DNA of 64,000 bases. Source: Tahibacter sp042701255 (GTDB lineage: Bacteria > Pseudomonadota > Gammaproteobacteria > Xanthomonadales > Rhodanobacteraceae). The DNA lies in the NCBI RefSeq assembly GCF_042701255.1, contig NZ_CP170554.1:4402001-4466000 (forward strand), written 5' to 3'. The notes below the pieces were generated by a model. That model ran no database searches and was not told the DNA's origin. It was given only the letters and a program-made list of their open reading frames with translations. The position numbers were made by a program, and so were the translations under genes. Below, in pieces: positions 62,842 to 64,000 of the stretch; position 1 is the stretch's first letter; every line of letters starts with the position of its first letter.

Positions 62842-63497
62842 GGCCGGCTCGCTCGCTGGGGAAAAGGGGGTGACCGGGCTGCGGGACGGCGATCCCGCGA
62901 CCGGTGGTGCCGGAAGCGCCGGCTTTCCGGAGCTTCCTCATAGGTGCGAGTGAACGATAGTGTGAACTAAACAGTAGCGTATCGGCCGGAAGTCACGCAG
63001 CCGGTCGCAGCGAGGGCGGACACCGCAGGGGGCGTCGATTCGACGGGCGGAAGATACGGTGCGGCGCACGCAGGTTGCAGGTGGGCCACAGGCGAACCGC
63101 AACGTCGCGGTGTTGCCCGTGCGAAAAACGCTCGGAGCTATCGAGCGCGGTCGAAGCAGTCGATCGTGTCGATGCCGGCACTTCTTCGATCAAGGTTCTG
63201 CGCAGCATGGAGACCTCGACGTTGCGGTTCGCCCTGCGGGCTCGCCGCAACCTATGTATGGACTCGCCCCCGTCCGTCAACGCTGCTGTTGTCACCGAAG
63301 TACCGTCTGCATCTATGTATGAGGCTTCGTGGCCTAGGCCAGAGCCAAAATCGGATGAGCTCGCGGAATGCCAATTACGCAGAGGCGTCAGGCGCCAGTA
63401 GGTTGCCAGGCATCGGTCCGCAATGGTCTGACCGGATGTTCGATTTCTTCAGCAGCGGTTGAGCGCGTCGCGCCCGGCGAATCGATTCAGTTCATGC
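62842..63497. other. 656-bp gene-free stretch before the transposase
   Basis: No coding region is supported. It holds, in order, the padR upstream region with an AT-rich island (62954-62985), a REPIN-like inverted repeat pair (63072-63253) and about 240 bases of lower-GC sequence (63254-63497) that adjoins the 3' end of the IS110-type transposase gene and probably includes the end of that element. Confidence 0.5.
63072..63253. repeat. REPIN-like inverted pair of REP-type repeats
   Basis: A direct copy at 63072-63110 (AGGTTGCAGG...GAACCGCAACGTCGCGG) faces an inverted copy at 63218-63253 (GACGTTGCGGTTCG...CGCCGCAACCT). They share the core of the three copies downstream of radA. The 182-base span with two inverted REP units is the REPIN layout. 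The 107-base spacer has no coding content. Confidence 0.75.
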
Positions 63498-64000
63498 CTA
63501 GACCTCGGCGTGATAGTCGGTGCCCTCACGCAGCAGGCGCCAGACGATGCGCAGATTACGGTTGGCCAGACGCACGGCAGCCCCTTTGCGGCCGTGGTGG
63601 CGCAGCCAGCGCTGCAGGCGATTCTCGGCGGCCGACTCGGCGGGTTGTCTGACCTGTCGGAGCACCGCTTGCGCGCCCTGGATGAACAGGCTGCGGATGT
63701 ACGGATCGCCGCGCTTGGATAGTCCGCCCAGCCGGGTCTTGCCGCCGGTACTGTGCTGGTCGGGCACCAGTCCGAAGGACGCCGCGAAGTGGCGCGCGCT
63801 GGCATAGCGTTCCGGTTGCGGCTCTTTGCACACCATCGCCGCCGCGCTGATCGGGCCGATTCCCGGCACTGTCATCAGCCGGCGTGCCACCGGGTCGGCG
63901 TGTGCCGAGGCCGTCAGCTCCGCCGTCAACCGCTCGATCCGTCGGCCCAACTGCTCCCATTCGGCCGACAGATCCGCCAACAATTCCCGCAGACGCCGCG
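63498..64000 (-). mobile_element. IS110-family transposase, C-terminal part (runs off the window)
   Basis: The frame is open from the window edge to the stop at 63498 and gives about 166 residues. It has the Transposase_20 domain: LMTVPGIGPISAAAMV, FAASFGLVPDQHSTGGKTRLGGLSKRGDPYIRSLFIQGAQAVL, with the serine of the LGGLSKRGD region expected in the IS110 active site. The N-terminal DEDD (RuvC-like) domain must lie beyond position 64000. Visible sequence is undamaged. IS110 elements use a non-coding bridge RNA for target choice; its gene lies either upstream of the transposase (outside the window) or, in IS1111-like members, downstream at about 63254-63497. Confidence 0.9.

Overview
This window is very GC-rich chromosomal DNA. 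It reads as a gammaproteobacterium of the Xanthomonadales (Lysobacterales), most plausibly near Rhodanobacteraceae/Dokdonella. That placement is an inference from the order rpsF-rpsR-rplI-dnaB-alr-radA, the gattccc-type short repeats, the many secreted proteins of unknown function, and an F-x-x-G-F-[ED] tag in two of them. No 16S or tRNA gene is present to confirm it.

Layout. 1-2.6 kb: an EmrE-like efflux pump, an unknown ORF and an AraC-type regulator. 2.9-8.0 kb: a lipoprotein beta-helix protein, a diheme lipoprotein cytochrome and a TonB-dependent receptor, divergent from the AraC gene. 8-11.8 kb: a phosphodiester-glycosidase-like protein, two unknown proteins and a 2'-5' RNA ligase. 12-34 kb: branched-chain acyl-CoA genes (icmF, a frameshifted leucine dehydrogenase, isovaleryl-CoA dehydrogenase, acetyl-CoA acetyltransferase, methylcrotonyl-CoA carboxylase beta). 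They are interspersed with an HD-GYP response regulator, a propeller-type sensor kinase, an LEA-like lipoprotein and an hscC/J-protein pair. 34.7-44.8 kb: one 3337-residue surface protein on the minus strand with 17 near-identical DUF11-type repeats and a CTERM-like tail. 45-51 kb: a two-component system and a DUF1800/DUF1501 pair. 51.5-57.2 kb: ribosomal proteins S6, S18 and L9, then DnaB, Alr and RadA. 57.5-62.8 kb: a minus-strand run with YceI, two SRPBCC proteins, an ECF42-type sigma factor and its YciI/DGPF partner, then a PadR/HAAS-sensor pair. The right edge carries REP-like repeats and the 3' part of an IS110-family transposase.

How the genes fit together. Leucine dehydrogenase, isovaleryl-CoA dehydrogenase, MccB and thiolase are steps of leucine breakdown, and IcmF interconverts branched and linear acyl-CoAs. 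The AraC gene with the beta-helix/cytochrome/TonB-receptor genes looks like a regulated envelope locus for an unknown substrate, and is my best candidate for an uncharacterised system. The sigma/YciI/SRPBCC run looks like one stress regulon.

Strongest sequence oddities: the exact 366/369-bp array in the surface protein; a +1-nt frameshift in leucine dehydrogenase; a short repeat inserted in frame in the icmF linker; a 41-bp triplication starting inside the last codons of rpsR; and inverted pairs of REP-like repeats, one beginning on the radA stop codon.
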